A DNA stretch of 32,111 nt from Ruminococcus sp. (lineage in GTDB: Bacteria; Bacillota; Clostridia; Lachnospirales; Lachnospiraceae). This document shows, in pieces, positions 7,779 to 14,655 of this stretch; within the stretch, counting starts at the first letter, position 1, and each line of letters starts with the position of its first letter. Position numbers and translations under genes: made by a program. The notes beneath the pieces are model-generated. The model ran no database searches, was not told the origin of the DNA, and saw only the letters and a program-made list of their open reading frames with translations. The stretch is taken from assembly GCA_029258605.1 (NCBI GenBank), contig JARHYE010000003.1, positions 1-32,111 on the forward strand, given 5' to 3'.

Positions 7779-7967
7779 CTACATTTGCTTACGTACAATC
7801 CGGTATTCATCTCCTGCCCGGTAATATGGACATTCTTTGAAATTCCCCGTAATAAATCGTCCCATTTCATCTTCATCTAAATTTTGCATACACACATAGC
7901 ATTCATATTCTTCATCATACTCATAATTCATACAATATTCGCAGTTGGATGCTTTTCTTTCTCTCAT
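7779..7967 (-). CDS. Small double-CxxC protein, DUF6472-like
   Basis: This 62-residue protein has the pattern C9-x2-C12 and C23-x2-C26 with a further Cys46, plus conserved acidic and aromatic stretches (NYEYDEEYECY, LDEDEMGRF, ECPYYRAGDEY). It matches my memory of the DUF6472 family of Lachnospiraceae; a zinc-binding mini-ribbon is likely but unproven. The frame is open further upstream (to 8126), but that part overlaps maf. The ATG at 7967 is preferred because the last codons of maf supply a GGGGG ribosome binding site, and maf's TAA ends two bases before this ATG. Translation is therefore probably coupled to maf. Confidence 0.85.
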   Translation of the reverse strand: MRERKASNCEYCMNYEYDEEYECYVCMQNLDEDEMGRFITGNFKECPYYRAGDEYRIVRKQM

Positions 7968-7968
7968 T

Positions 7969-8559
7969 TTATTCCCCCATTTCCCTTTTAATCTTCTGAT
8001 AAACATAGGATACTGGTAAGCCAACAACATTGTAATAATCCCCTTCAATCTTTTCGATGTATGCTGCAAATCGTCCCTGAATTCCATAAGCCCCCGCTTT
8101 ATCCATAGGTTCCCCTGTCTTAACATAACTTTTGATTTCTGATTCCTTCATTTCATGAACAAATACCTTTGTCTCTTCTGCATGTGTGTCTACAGTAAGC
8201 GCTCCCTTCTCATCATAGGAAAGAATTGCTGTTCCTGTAAATACTTGATGACAATTTCCCTGAAGGTTGCGAAGCATTTGACATGCGTCCTCTTCATCCT
8301 TTGGTTTTCCTAAAATCTGATTGTCTAATACTACAATCGTATCTGCACCGATAATGATTGTATTTTTCAATTCTCCCTTTATTTCAGATGCTACATTGCG
8401 AGCCTTTTGAGAAGCCAGTTCTTTTACAATCTCAGATGGTTTGGTGCTTACATATCTCTCCTCTTGATCACTTACTCCCGTCTCAAATACAATTCCGATC
8501 TGCTCCAACAATTCTCTTCTTCTTGGAGAAGCAGAGGCTAATATTACTCTTTTATCCAT
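7969..8559 (-). CDS. maf: Maf-type nucleoside triphosphate pyrophosphatase
   Basis: Maf proteins hydrolyse non-canonical or excess nucleoside triphosphates (dTTP, UTP, modified pyrimidines) to monophosphates, and in Bacillus Maf is linked to septum formation. The 196-residue protein has ILASASPRRREL (about 6-17), GADTIV (about 71-76), LGKPKDEEDA and GEPMDKAGAYGIQG, the conserved family blocks. TAGGAG precedes the ATG by about nine bases. It is the first gene of a three-gene operon and has an extended -10 promoter that abuts the divergent yaaA promoter. Confidence 0.95.
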   Translation of the reverse strand: MDKRVILASASPRRRELLEQIGIVFETGVSDQEERYVSTKPSEIVKELASQKARNVASEIKGELKNTIIIGADTIVVLDNQILGKPKDEEDACQMLRNLQGNCHQVFTGTAILSYDEKGALTVDTHAEETKVFVHEMKESEIKSYVKTGEPMDKAGAYGIQGRFAAYIEKIEGDYYNVVGLPVSYVYQKIKREMGE

Positions 8560-8583
8560 GTATGTATCTCCTATTTTCTATTC

Positions 8584-8612
8584 TTGATTTTCATAAAAAA
8601 ATCCCTTACACT
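8584..8612 (+). promoter_or_regulatory. Candidate sigma-A promoter for yaaA
   Basis: TTGATT (8584-8589) and TACACT (8607-8612) are separated by 17 bases. The yaaA start is at 8663. The element directly abuts the predicted start point of the divergent maf transcript, so the two promoters could interfere. Confidence 0.45.
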
Positions 8613-8619
8613 GAAGAGG

Positions 8620-8628
8620 ATTATAGCA
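8620..8628 (-). promoter_or_regulatory. Extended -10 promoter for the maf operon
   Basis: On the minus strand TGCTATAAT is a perfect extended -10. There is no good -35 at 17 bases, which extended -10 promoters tolerate. Predicted initiation is near 8613, leaving a leader of about 54 nt before maf. Confidence 0.5.
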
Positions 8629-8662
8629 GATATTTGATAGAATAGAAAGAAAGGAACTTAAA

Positions 8663-9412
8663 ATGCTCAAAATCATAATTTCTCCTGCAAAAAAAATGGT
8701 GATAGACGATGAATTTACTGGAAATATAACCGTCCCTGTGTATCTTGATAAAACCATGTATCTGCATCAAGAATTACGTAAAATGACACTGAAAGAATTG
8801 CAAACACTTTGGAAGTGCAGCGATAAATTGGCCCTTCAGAATTATGAAAGACTTCACGCTTATGATCCGAAACAAGCCATAACTCCTGCGCTTTTCTCTT
8901 ATGAGGGAATTCAGTATCAACACATTGGAGCTCGCGTTTTAGAATCTTCCCAGTTAGAATATGTTTCCAATCATCTTAGAATCCTATCTGGTTTTTATGG
9001 AATTTTAAAACCCTTTGACGGCGTCATTCCCTACCGTTTGGAAATGCAAACACTTCTAAAAACAGAACATGCCAAAGATCTTTATGCTTTTTGGTCCGAT
9101 CTAATCTATCAAGAATTAACTTTGGACCACACCACACATATTTTAAATCTTGCTTCTAGTGAATACAGTAAATCGGTACTTCCTTTCGTTAAGAACGAGA
9201 GATCCTTTGTCACTTGCACCTTTGGAGAAGAAGTAAATGGAAAAATAAAAGTCAAAGGAACTATGGCGAAAATCGCACGTGGGGAAATGGTACGCTACCT
9301 GGCAGAAAAACAAGTAACGGACATTGATACTGTCAAGAAATTTGACCGACTTAATTATAAATTCAGCCCTACTTATTCTTCTGAAACAGAATTTGTTTTT
9401 TTACAATCATAG
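8663..9412 (+). CDS. yaaA: YaaA family peroxide-stress protein (DUF328)
   Basis: YaaA in E. coli lowers intracellular free iron and limits oxidative DNA damage during peroxide stress; the fold binds DNA. The 249-residue protein is close to the usual 250-260. It shows the conserved ISPAKKM (6-12), FYGILKPFDGVIPYRLEM, NLASSEYSKSV and KVKGTMAKIARGEMVRY blocks. An AAAGGAA lies before the ATG. It is a single plus-strand gene between two minus-strand units and ends at a bidirectional terminator. A role in an anaerobe's oxygen or peroxide defence is an inference from the family. Confidence 0.93.
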   Translation: MLKIIISPAKKMVIDDEFTGNITVPVYLDKTMYLHQELRKMTLKELQTLWKCSDKLALQNYERLHAYDPKQAITPALFSYEGIQYQHIGARVLESSQLEYVSNHLRILSGFYGILKPFDGVIPYRLEMQTLLKTEHAKDLYAFWSDLIYQELTLDHTTHILNLASSEYSKSVLPFVKNERSFVTCTFGEEVNGKIKVKGTMAKIARGEMVRYLAEKQVTDIDTVKKFDRLNYKFSPTYSSETEFVFLQS

Positions 9413-9413
9413 T

Positions 9414-9444
9414 ACAAAAAGTGGCGATCAAGCCACTTTTTGTC
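9414..9444. terminator. Bidirectional terminator between yaaA and the MEMO-AMMECR1 gene
   Basis: AAAAAGTGGC (9416-9425) pairs with GCCACTTTTT (9432-9441) over a 6-nt loop. The U-tract is present in both directions, so it can end yaaA on the plus strand and the convergent gene (stop at 9447) on the minus strand. Confidence 0.85.
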
Positions 9445-9446
9445 AT

Positions 9447-10832
9447 TTAAATATGTCGTACAACTTCAAATCGTTCCATTTTTACTTTTTCTTTTGGCTT
9501 TACCCCAGCATTTTTTCTTGCAATCGCAACCTGCTGTTCCACGGTTTCAAGGCCATTTTGATTAGGCAATAAAAATCCTTTCTTGCGCCCTCTGCTTACA
9601 ATGACTCCATAACGATCAATATCTAACATTTCTGTAGAATCTATCTCTTCCAATTCTCCAGTTACATCTACTATAATTTCCAAGCGTTTCAATTCATCTT
9701 TTCTAATCGGTGCATATCTTGGATCATGGAATGCCGCATTTACTGCATTGCATATAATTTCTTCCGCAAGAGACTCTTTGACTGGTTCTATGGTCCCAAT
9801 GCATCCTCTTAATTTTCCTGCTTCCTTAATCAGCACAAATGCCCCTGCTTTTTTATGGCATAATTCCTCTGGCAATGGATTTGGCACTCTTAGAATTTCT
9901 CCTGATGTTGCATATTCTTTAATTGCACTTCTTGCAAGGGATACAAAACCATCTTCTTTCTTTTTGTACTCCTCTATTTTTCTTTCTTCTCTTGCTATGT
10001 ATTTTTCCTTGAAATTACATTCCTTATCTTCCCCTAGTACACGGTAAGAACAAATACCATACCCTACACCAAAGGGACCTTCATAAGAAAGCTTCTCCGC
10101 CTGAACAGCTGTATGATCCAAAGACCCTGCCAAAACAAGAAAGGTTCGATGTCCACACTCTGCCGCCTTTGCTAAAACTCCTTCATCAAAATTAAACAGT
10201 TCATCAAATCTTGCATGTTCCATAATATTCATCACTTTTTCATCATATTTCGGACCTTCTGTAACATATCCATAAGGTCCATCTTTTTGCATTCTATGGG
10301 ATAAATCTCCACTTGCAATCACAACTGTTTTCCGCCCTAATCTATTTGCTGCCTCTTTCACACACTGACCTAATTCATAATGTCTTGTAAATGGAAGTCC
10401 TGATAAGCCAATTCGCACAAGCTTGTATTCTTTCCATTTCTGATTCACAAATGTCAGGGGAATCATGGTTCCATAATCTAACATCTTATCTTTTTCACCT
10501 TTTGTACCTGCTGGCACATGATGAGACTGGGCAATAGAAACGATTTCATCAACAAATTCTGTATCATATTTTACAGCCATATTTACAGAAGAAACTTTAA
10601 ACTTTTCAAAATTACCCTTTGCTGATTTTCTCGGTGAAATATGAAAATAATCTGCATACATTGTCTGATGAGAAGAAATAATAACAATTGTATCCGGCTT
10701 AAGTTTTTCAATCCTGCTGGCAACTTCCTCATATGCCTCTTTTGTTTTGCTTATTTTTCCTTCTTCCCCTTTTCCAACCTTTGGAATAATCACTGGTGGA
10801 TGAGGCACCATAAATGCCGCTTCAATTCCCAT
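9447..10832 (-). CDS. Fused MEMO-like (LigB-type) and AMMECR1 protein
   Basis: The 461-residue protein joins two parts of the AmmeMemoRadiSam set. Residues 1 to about 270 are a MEMO / class III extradiol dioxygenase-like domain (VPHPPVI with His11, ISSHQT with His55, IASGDLSHRM). Residues about 290-461 are an AMMECR1 domain (LRGCIGTIEP, NAAFHDPRYAPI, LEIIVDVTG). In many genomes these sit with a radical SAM protein, which is not in this window. The precise reaction is not known to me. AAGGAGG lies about 11 bases before the ATG. The gene is monocistronic, with a leader of about 100 nt and a DnaA-box-like cluster upstream. Confidence 0.9.
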   Translation of the reverse strand: MGIEAAFMVPHPPVIIPKVGKGEEGKISKTKEAYEEVASRIEKLKPDTIVIISSHQTMYADYFHISPRKSAKGNFEKFKVSSVNMAVKYDTEFVDEIVSIAQSHHVPAGTKGEKDKMLDYGTMIPLTFVNQKWKEYKLVRIGLSGLPFTRHYELGQCVKEAANRLGRKTVVIASGDLSHRMQKDGPYGYVTEGPKYDEKVMNIMEHARFDELFNFDEGVLAKAAECGHRTFLVLAGSLDHTAVQAEKLSYEGPFGVGYGICSYRVLGEDKECNFKEKYIAREERKIEEYKKKEDGFVSLARSAIKEYATSGEILRVPNPLPEELCHKKAGAFVLIKEAGKLRGCIGTIEPVKESLAEEIICNAVNAAFHDPRYAPIRKDELKRLEIIVDVTGELEEIDSTEMLDIDRYGVIVSRGRKKGFLLPNQNGLETVEQQVAIARKNAGVKPKEKVKMERFEVVRHI

Positions 10833-10939
10833 AATATACTTATCCTCCTTATATCGTTTTTTTCAATCTATTCTTGTATATTTCAAACTTATAATGGACA
10901 AATTTAACTGTAAAACGTATTTTAACCTTCATATTGTAC

Positions 10940-10967
10940 CTTATAGTATATGACGCTTTTGTGTTAA
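10940..10967 (-). promoter_or_regulatory. Candidate promoter of the MEMO-AMMECR1 gene
   Basis: On the minus strand TTAACA (10962-10967) and TATAAG (10940-10945) are 16 bases apart. The -35 lies inside a small palindrome, TGTGTT-A-AACACA on the plus strand (10960-10972), which could be an operator. An alternative reading uses TTGTGT with TATACT 17 bases away. The rest of 10833-11056 is very AT-rich leader and spacer with no gene that I can support. Confidence 0.4.
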
Positions 10968-11056
10968 ACACAATAAATTTCAATATTTCTCTAATTATAG
11001 CGTAAATTTTTACACAAATTGACTGATTTTTTTCAACTGCATGAATTATACACATT

Positions 11057-11257
11057 TGTTGATAACTATGTTGATAAGTCTGGTATAACCTATGGATAAC
11101 CTATGGATAACCCTCCGATTTCTATGTCTCTTCTGTTTTTCCCACATTTTTCTATATGTTATTCCCATCTTTTTTCATACTAAAATCATACTTTTTAACA
11201 CTTTTTTACTACTTATCCCCACTTTTTCGACACTTATCCACATATATTTGTTGATAA
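11057..11257. other. Cluster of seven DnaA-box-like nonamers
   Basis: Within 201 bases there are seven sites matching the DnaA consensus TTATCCACA perfectly or with one mismatch. TGTTGATAA (reverse complement TTATCAACA) occurs at 11057-11065, 11069-11077 and 11249-11257. TATGGATAA occurs at 11091-11099 and 11102-11110, inside a tandem 11-bp repeat. TTATCCCCA is at 11213-11221 and the perfect TTATCCACA at 11234-11242. The first pairs are 11-12 bases apart, about one helical turn, in the same orientation. An AT-rich stretch lies to the left (about 10850-11055). dnaA, dnaN and rpmH are absent and gene direction does not switch here, so a DnaA-titration or regulatory cluster is more likely than oriC. 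Another DNA-binding protein is possible. Confidence 0.55.
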
Positions 11258-11304
11258 CTTTGATTCTCATACTAATTTTTTATGTTTTCGCTTGTCTCGC
11301 AACA

Positions 11305-11348
11305 CAAAAAAACACCGCCCCTGTGGATACTCTTCCACAAAAACAGTG
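11305..11348 (-). terminator. Terminator of tRNA-Lys
   Basis: On the minus strand a 15-bp stem (arms at 11334-11348 and 11313-11327, with several G-T pairs) closes a 6-nt loop and is followed by seven Ts. It starts ten bases after the tRNA 3' end. Its GTGGA/TCCAC core resembles a DnaA box by chance. Confidence 0.85.
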
Positions 11349-11357
11349 CTTCTAAAA

Positions 11358-11430
11358 TGCGCGATCGGGGGTTCGAACCCCGGACACCCTGATTAAGAGT
11401 CAGGTGCTCTGCCAGCTGAGCTAATCGCGC
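11358..11430 (-). tRNA. tRNA-Lys(CUU)
   Basis: A 73-nt cloverleaf reads on the minus strand. The acceptor GCGCGAT pairs with ATCGCGC, the D arm contains AGCTCAGCTGGCAGAGC, the anticodon stem CCTGA/TCAGG encloses the loop CTCTTAA with anticodon CTT, and the T arm is CCGGGGTTCGAACCCCCG. The CUU anticodon decodes the AAG lysine codon. The CCA end is not encoded and must be added. It has its own promoter and terminator, so it is a single-gene transcription unit. Confidence 0.95.
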
Positions 11431-11447
11431 TTATTCAATTTCATCAC

Positions 11448-11493
11448 TTTCATATCTGTGACGCATTTAATATTATATATCACAGATATGAAA
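11448..11493. repeat. 14-bp perfect inverted repeat around the tRNA-Lys promoter
   Basis: TTTCATATCTGTGA (11448-11461) is the exact reverse complement of TCACAGATATGAAA (11480-11493), with 18 bases between. One arm lies in the -35/-10 spacer and the other just downstream of the predicted start point, so the -10 sits in the middle. It could be an operator or could form a cruciform; no tract of Ts suited to a terminator follows in the tRNA direction. Confidence 0.8.
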
Positions 11494-11500
11494 AAAGCAA
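11472..11500 (-). promoter_or_regulatory. Sigma-A promoter of tRNA-Lys
   Basis: On the minus strand TTGCTT (11495-11500) and a perfect TATAAT (11472-11477) are separated by 17 bases. Initiation near 11466 leaves a 5' leader of about 35 nt. The rest of the gap up to trmB (11501-11725) shows only a weak 6-bp hairpin at 11629-11647. Confidence 0.75.
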
Positions 11501-11725
11501 GTGATTTTTTACATTTTTTTATTTATTTTATTTTAACACCTGCTTTTTCCATTCAATATTCTATATACTTCGTCAAAAGAATTTAATATACATATAATTT
11601 TACAATTCAACTTTTTCTTGTGATAAAGATGCTGACAAATACAGCATTTCCACTTTCCTTTTCCCATCATAGATTCCCCATATCTGTCTATACACTAATA
11701 TATGATAGGCAAAAGGAGATGGGAA

Positions 11726-12376
11726 CTATTTTCTCACAGCAATGAGCTTATTAATTGGATTTCCTTTCTTTGAAAATTTCTCTTCATACTCTGTCATCAC
11801 GTTCCCTTTGTTTAAAAGATCGCAATGATGTAAATCATAAGTGAAATTTTCCAATATCCAGCCAGCTTCTTTTACCTGTTCCAATGAAAATTCAAAAAGC
11901 TCTGTATTGTCTGTTTTAAATTCCACAGAATGTCCGTGCTTTAATATTTTTTCATAGCGTTCAAAATATTCTGTAGACGTAAGTCTTCTCTTTGCATGTC
12001 TTGCCTTTGGCCATGGATCCGAAAAATTAAGATAAATCTTACTTACCTCATCTTCTGCAAATACTTCTGCAATATCTCTTGCATCCATACAAATAAATCG
12101 AATATTTTTCAGTTCACAAAACTCCTCGGTATCATATTTTTCAAGGGCACGAAGTAAAACGCTGGAATATCTTTCTATACCAACAAAATTAATTTCTGGA
12201 TATTTTGCTGCCATATTCAAAAGGAACCTTCCTTTTCCCATTCCAATTTCAATGTGAATCGGATTTTTATTTCCAAACACCTGGCTCCAACACTTTTTTT
12301 GTGCCTCTGGGCGTTTTATTACTTTATCATGGCTCTGAATTGTGCCTTCAGCTCTTGGAATATTTCTAAGCCTCAT
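11726..12376 (-). CDS. trmB: tRNA (guanine-N7-)-methyltransferase TrmB
   Basis: TrmB methylates N7 of guanosine 46 in the variable loop of tRNAs, using S-adenosylmethionine. The 216-residue protein has the SAM-binding IEIGMGKG (about 43-50), FVGIERY, and the family signature NFSDPWPKARHAKRRL. A late GTEYEEKF-like MTEYEEKF and a lysine-rich end complete the pattern. AGGAG lies ahead of the ATG. A glgB terminator upstream separates it from that gene; I could not find a convincing promoter in 12377-12494, although TATAAT and TATACT sequences occur there. No strong terminator follows, only a weak hairpin about 80 bases downstream. Confidence 0.95.
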   Translation of the reverse strand: MRLRNIPRAEGTIQSHDKVIKRPEAQKKCWSQVFGNKNPIHIEIGMGKGRFLLNMAAKYPEINFVGIERYSSVLLRALEKYDTEEFCELKNIRFICMDARDIAEVFAEDEVSKIYLNFSDPWPKARHAKRRLTSTEYFERYEKILKHGHSVEFKTDNTELFEFSLEQVKEAGWILENFTYDLHHCDLLNKGNVMTEYEEKFSKKGNPINKLIAVRK

Positions 12377-12493
12377 ATTTTATAACTCCTTTTATTCTTA
12401 CTTTCACAATTATACATAGAATTAGTATAATACAGTTGTCTTTAAAATCCTATCTTTTTCTTTCATTCATTTAAAATAAATTTATTTGTGCTA

Positions 12494-12527
12494 CAAAAAA
12501 AGCAAAGGTATGATTCTTCCTTTGCTC
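12494..12527 (-). terminator. Terminator of glgB
   Basis: On the minus strand AGCAAAGG pairs with CCTTTGCT around a 10-nt loop and is followed by about seven Ts. It lies 20 bases past the glgB stop. Confidence 0.85.
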
Positions 12528-12547
12528 TTTTCTAAATAGATTGCATT

Positions 12548-14473
12548 CTAAAATTCAAATACCGCAACTCCATAGCCTGGGAGAGAATAGGCAAATGAAT
12601 ATGGCTTTCCATCGCATTCTTGCTTTTCTGCTTTGTAAACCATCGGACGTTCTTCGCCACTTCCGCCATATTTCGCTTCGTCACTATTTAAGACTAATTT
12701 GTACTGCTTTTTGCGCGGCACACCTACACGATAATCTGATCGCTCTACCGGTGTAAAGTTACACACAAATAACAAATTTTTCTTATCATTTTTTGAATGT
12801 CTGACAAAACTAAAAATACTACGGAATGTATCATCTTTGTTGATCCATTCAAACCCTTCTGGCTCATGGTCTAATTCATAGAGTGCTTTGTTTTTCTTAT
12901 AGAGATGTAGAAGGTCTTTAAAAAACAACTGTAGCTGTTGATGAGACTGTTCTGCAAGCAAAAACCAATCCAACTCTCTTTCCTCGCTCCATTCTCGTAG
13001 CTGTCCAAAGTCTTGTCCCATAAACAACAATTTCTTTCCTGGATGCCCAATCATGTAAGCATATCCAACTTTTAAATTGGCAATTTTATCAAATCCAACT
13101 CCTGGCATTTTATTTACCATGGAACATTTTAAATGGACCACTTCATCGTGAGATAATACAAGAACATAATTCTCACTATATGCATACTCCATAGAAAAAG
13201 CCATTTGATAATGAGCATTTTTGCGGAACAGAGGGTCTAATTTCATATATTCGGTAAAATCATGCATCCATCCCATATTCCATTTTAGACTAAATCCAAG
13301 TCCTCCCTCTTCTGGAGCACCGGTTACTTTTGGCCACGCGGTTGACTCTTCTGCTATCATCATAGCTCCTTTATTTCTTTCAAGAACTACGGAATTAAGA
13401 TGTTTAAAGAACTCAATGGCTTCAAGATTCTGATTGCCACCATATTTATTGGCAATCCACTGTCCATCCTGCTTGCCATAATCAAGATAAAGCATAGATG
13501 CAACCGCATCTACTCTAAGTCCATCAATGTGATAATTTTCAATCCAAAATAGAGCATTTGCAATTAGGAAATTCTGAACTTCTGGTTTTCCATAATCAAA
13601 AATCTTGGTTCCCCAGTCTGGATGCTCTCCTTTTTTCGGATCTGCGTATTCATAAATTGGTGTTCCATCAAATTCTGCCAATCCATGGGCATCTTTTGGA
13701 AAATGAGCTGGAACCCAATCTAAAATGACTCCAATTTTATTCTTATGCAAATAATTTATCATGTATGCAAAATCTTCTGGTGTTCCATATCTTGATGTAG
13801 GCGCATAATAGCCAGTCACCTGATATCCCCAGGATCCATCATATGGGTGCTCAAGCATCCCCATCAACTCAATATGGGTATATCCCATTTCTTTTACATA
13901 TTTTGTAATTGCTTTGGCAAATTCACGATATGTATAAAATCCTTCATTCTCACGACCTGGATGTCTCATCCAAGATCCCAAATGAACTTCATAGATAGAA
14001 AGTGGATTTTTTTCCATATCCCATGTTTCTCGTGCAGTCATCCACTGCTGATCTGACCATTTTAAATCAGAAATATCCGTAATGATTGATGCAGTTCCTG
14101 GACGAAGCTCCGCATAGTTTGCATAAGGATCTGCCTTAAAAATGCGTTTACCCTGCATCGTTTCGATACAAAACTTATATAATTGCCCTTCCTTTGCCTC
14201 TTTTATAAAGCAGGTATAAACACCTGTAGGTTCCTGGCGATCCATATAATTTTTTTCGAAATCCCAGTCATTGAACTCCCCAACTACAGAAACTCGTCTC
14301 GCATTTGGAGCCCATACTGAAAAATAAATTCCAGTTACTCCCTTTACCGTTGCTTTGTGAGCGCCAAGTTTATTATAAATCTTATAATGTGTTCCCTGAC
14401 CAAACAGATAATGATCAAGTTCACCAAATTCATAAGGCTGATATTTCTTTTGTACGGTTTTTTTATTTCCCAT
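12548..14473 (-). CDS. glgB: 1,4-alpha-glucan branching enzyme
   Basis: GlgB cuts an alpha-1,4 glucan chain and rejoins it through an alpha-1,6 bond in glycogen synthesis. The 641-residue protein has an N-terminal CBM48-type domain (about 30-130), a GH13 (alpha/beta)8 barrel and a C-terminal all-beta domain. Catalytic features are VDAVASM with the nucleophile Asp at about 322, MIAEES with the acid Glu at about 375, and LSHDEVVH. The frame is open to a GTG at 14482, but the ATG at 14473 is chosen because AGAGGTGG sits five bases before it and overlaps that GTG. A TATAAT at 14508-14513 is a possible -10. No other glycogen gene is near, so it is an isolated pathway member. Confidence 0.95.
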   Translation of the reverse strand: MGNKKTVQKKYQPYEFGELDHYLFGQGTHYKIYNKLGAHKATVKGVTGIYFSVWAPNARRVSVVGEFNDWDFEKNYMDRQEPTGVYTCFIKEAKEGQLYKFCIETMQGKRIFKADPYANYAELRPGTASIITDISDLKWSDQQWMTARETWDMEKNPLSIYEVHLGSWMRHPGRENEGFYTYREFAKAITKYVKEMGYTHIELMGMLEHPYDGSWGYQVTGYYAPTSRYGTPEDFAYMINYLHKNKIGVILDWVPAHFPKDAHGLAEFDGTPIYEYADPKKGEHPDWGTKIFDYGKPEVQNFLIANALFWIENYHIDGLRVDAVASMLYLDYGKQDGQWIANKYGGNQNLEAIEFFKHLNSVVLERNKGAMMIAEESTAWPKVTGAPEEGGLGFSLKWNMGWMHDFTEYMKLDPLFRKNAHYQMAFSMEYAYSENYVLVLSHDEVVHLKCSMVNKMPGVGFDKIANLKVGYAYMIGHPGKKLLFMGQDFGQLREWSEERELDWFLLAEQSHQQLQLFFKDLLHLYKKNKALYELDHEPEGFEWINKDDTFRSIFSFVRHSKNDKKNLLFVCNFTPVERSDYRVGVPRKKQYKLVLNSDEAKYGGSGEERPMVYKAEKQECDGKPYSFAYSLPGYGVAVFEF

Positions 14474-14593
14474 AAAGCCCACCTCTCAGCTCATTTTTTA
14501 TACATCAATTATACTTGAAATACATAAAAAAAGAAAGAGAAAACAGGGATGCTATAAAAAATTAGTTAAATTGTTTAAATTTATTTTTTATAC

Positions 14594-14641
14594 ATAAAAA
14601 GACAGCCTGTTTCGCAGCGAACCGCGTGAAACAAACTGTCT
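14594..14641 (-). terminator. Terminator of the TPR/acidic/AAA gene
   Basis: On the minus strand a long stem, AGACAGTTTGTTTC with GAAACAGGCTGTCT (one bulge), contains an inner GCG-GTT-CGC hairpin and is followed by TTTTT. It lies just past the stop at 14656. Confidence 0.85.
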
Positions 14642-14655
14642 AAACTTTACAAAAA

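Noticed and set aside
7968-8126. Upstream extension of the small double-CxxC gene
   Set aside because: It overlaps maf in another frame; the ATG at 7967 has its own ribosome binding site and the conserved part begins just after it.
11322-11339. Two further DnaA-box-like sites (TGTGGATAC and TCTTCCACA)
   Set aside because: They are the two arms of the tRNA-Lys terminator stem, which explains them fully, so they were not counted in the cluster.
11092-11355. Plus-strand hydrophobic open frame of 87 codons
   Set aside because: It lies across the DnaA-box-like cluster and the tRNA terminator and has no ribosome binding site; its hydrophobic look comes from T-rich DNA.
10833-11357. Chromosomal origin oriC
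   Set aside because: No dnaA, dnaN or rpmH is present and the genes on both sides keep the same direction, so there is no divergence expected at an origin.
12377-12493. Promoter of trmB
   Set aside because: TATAAT and TATACT occur, but no acceptable -35 lies at 16-18 bases from either.
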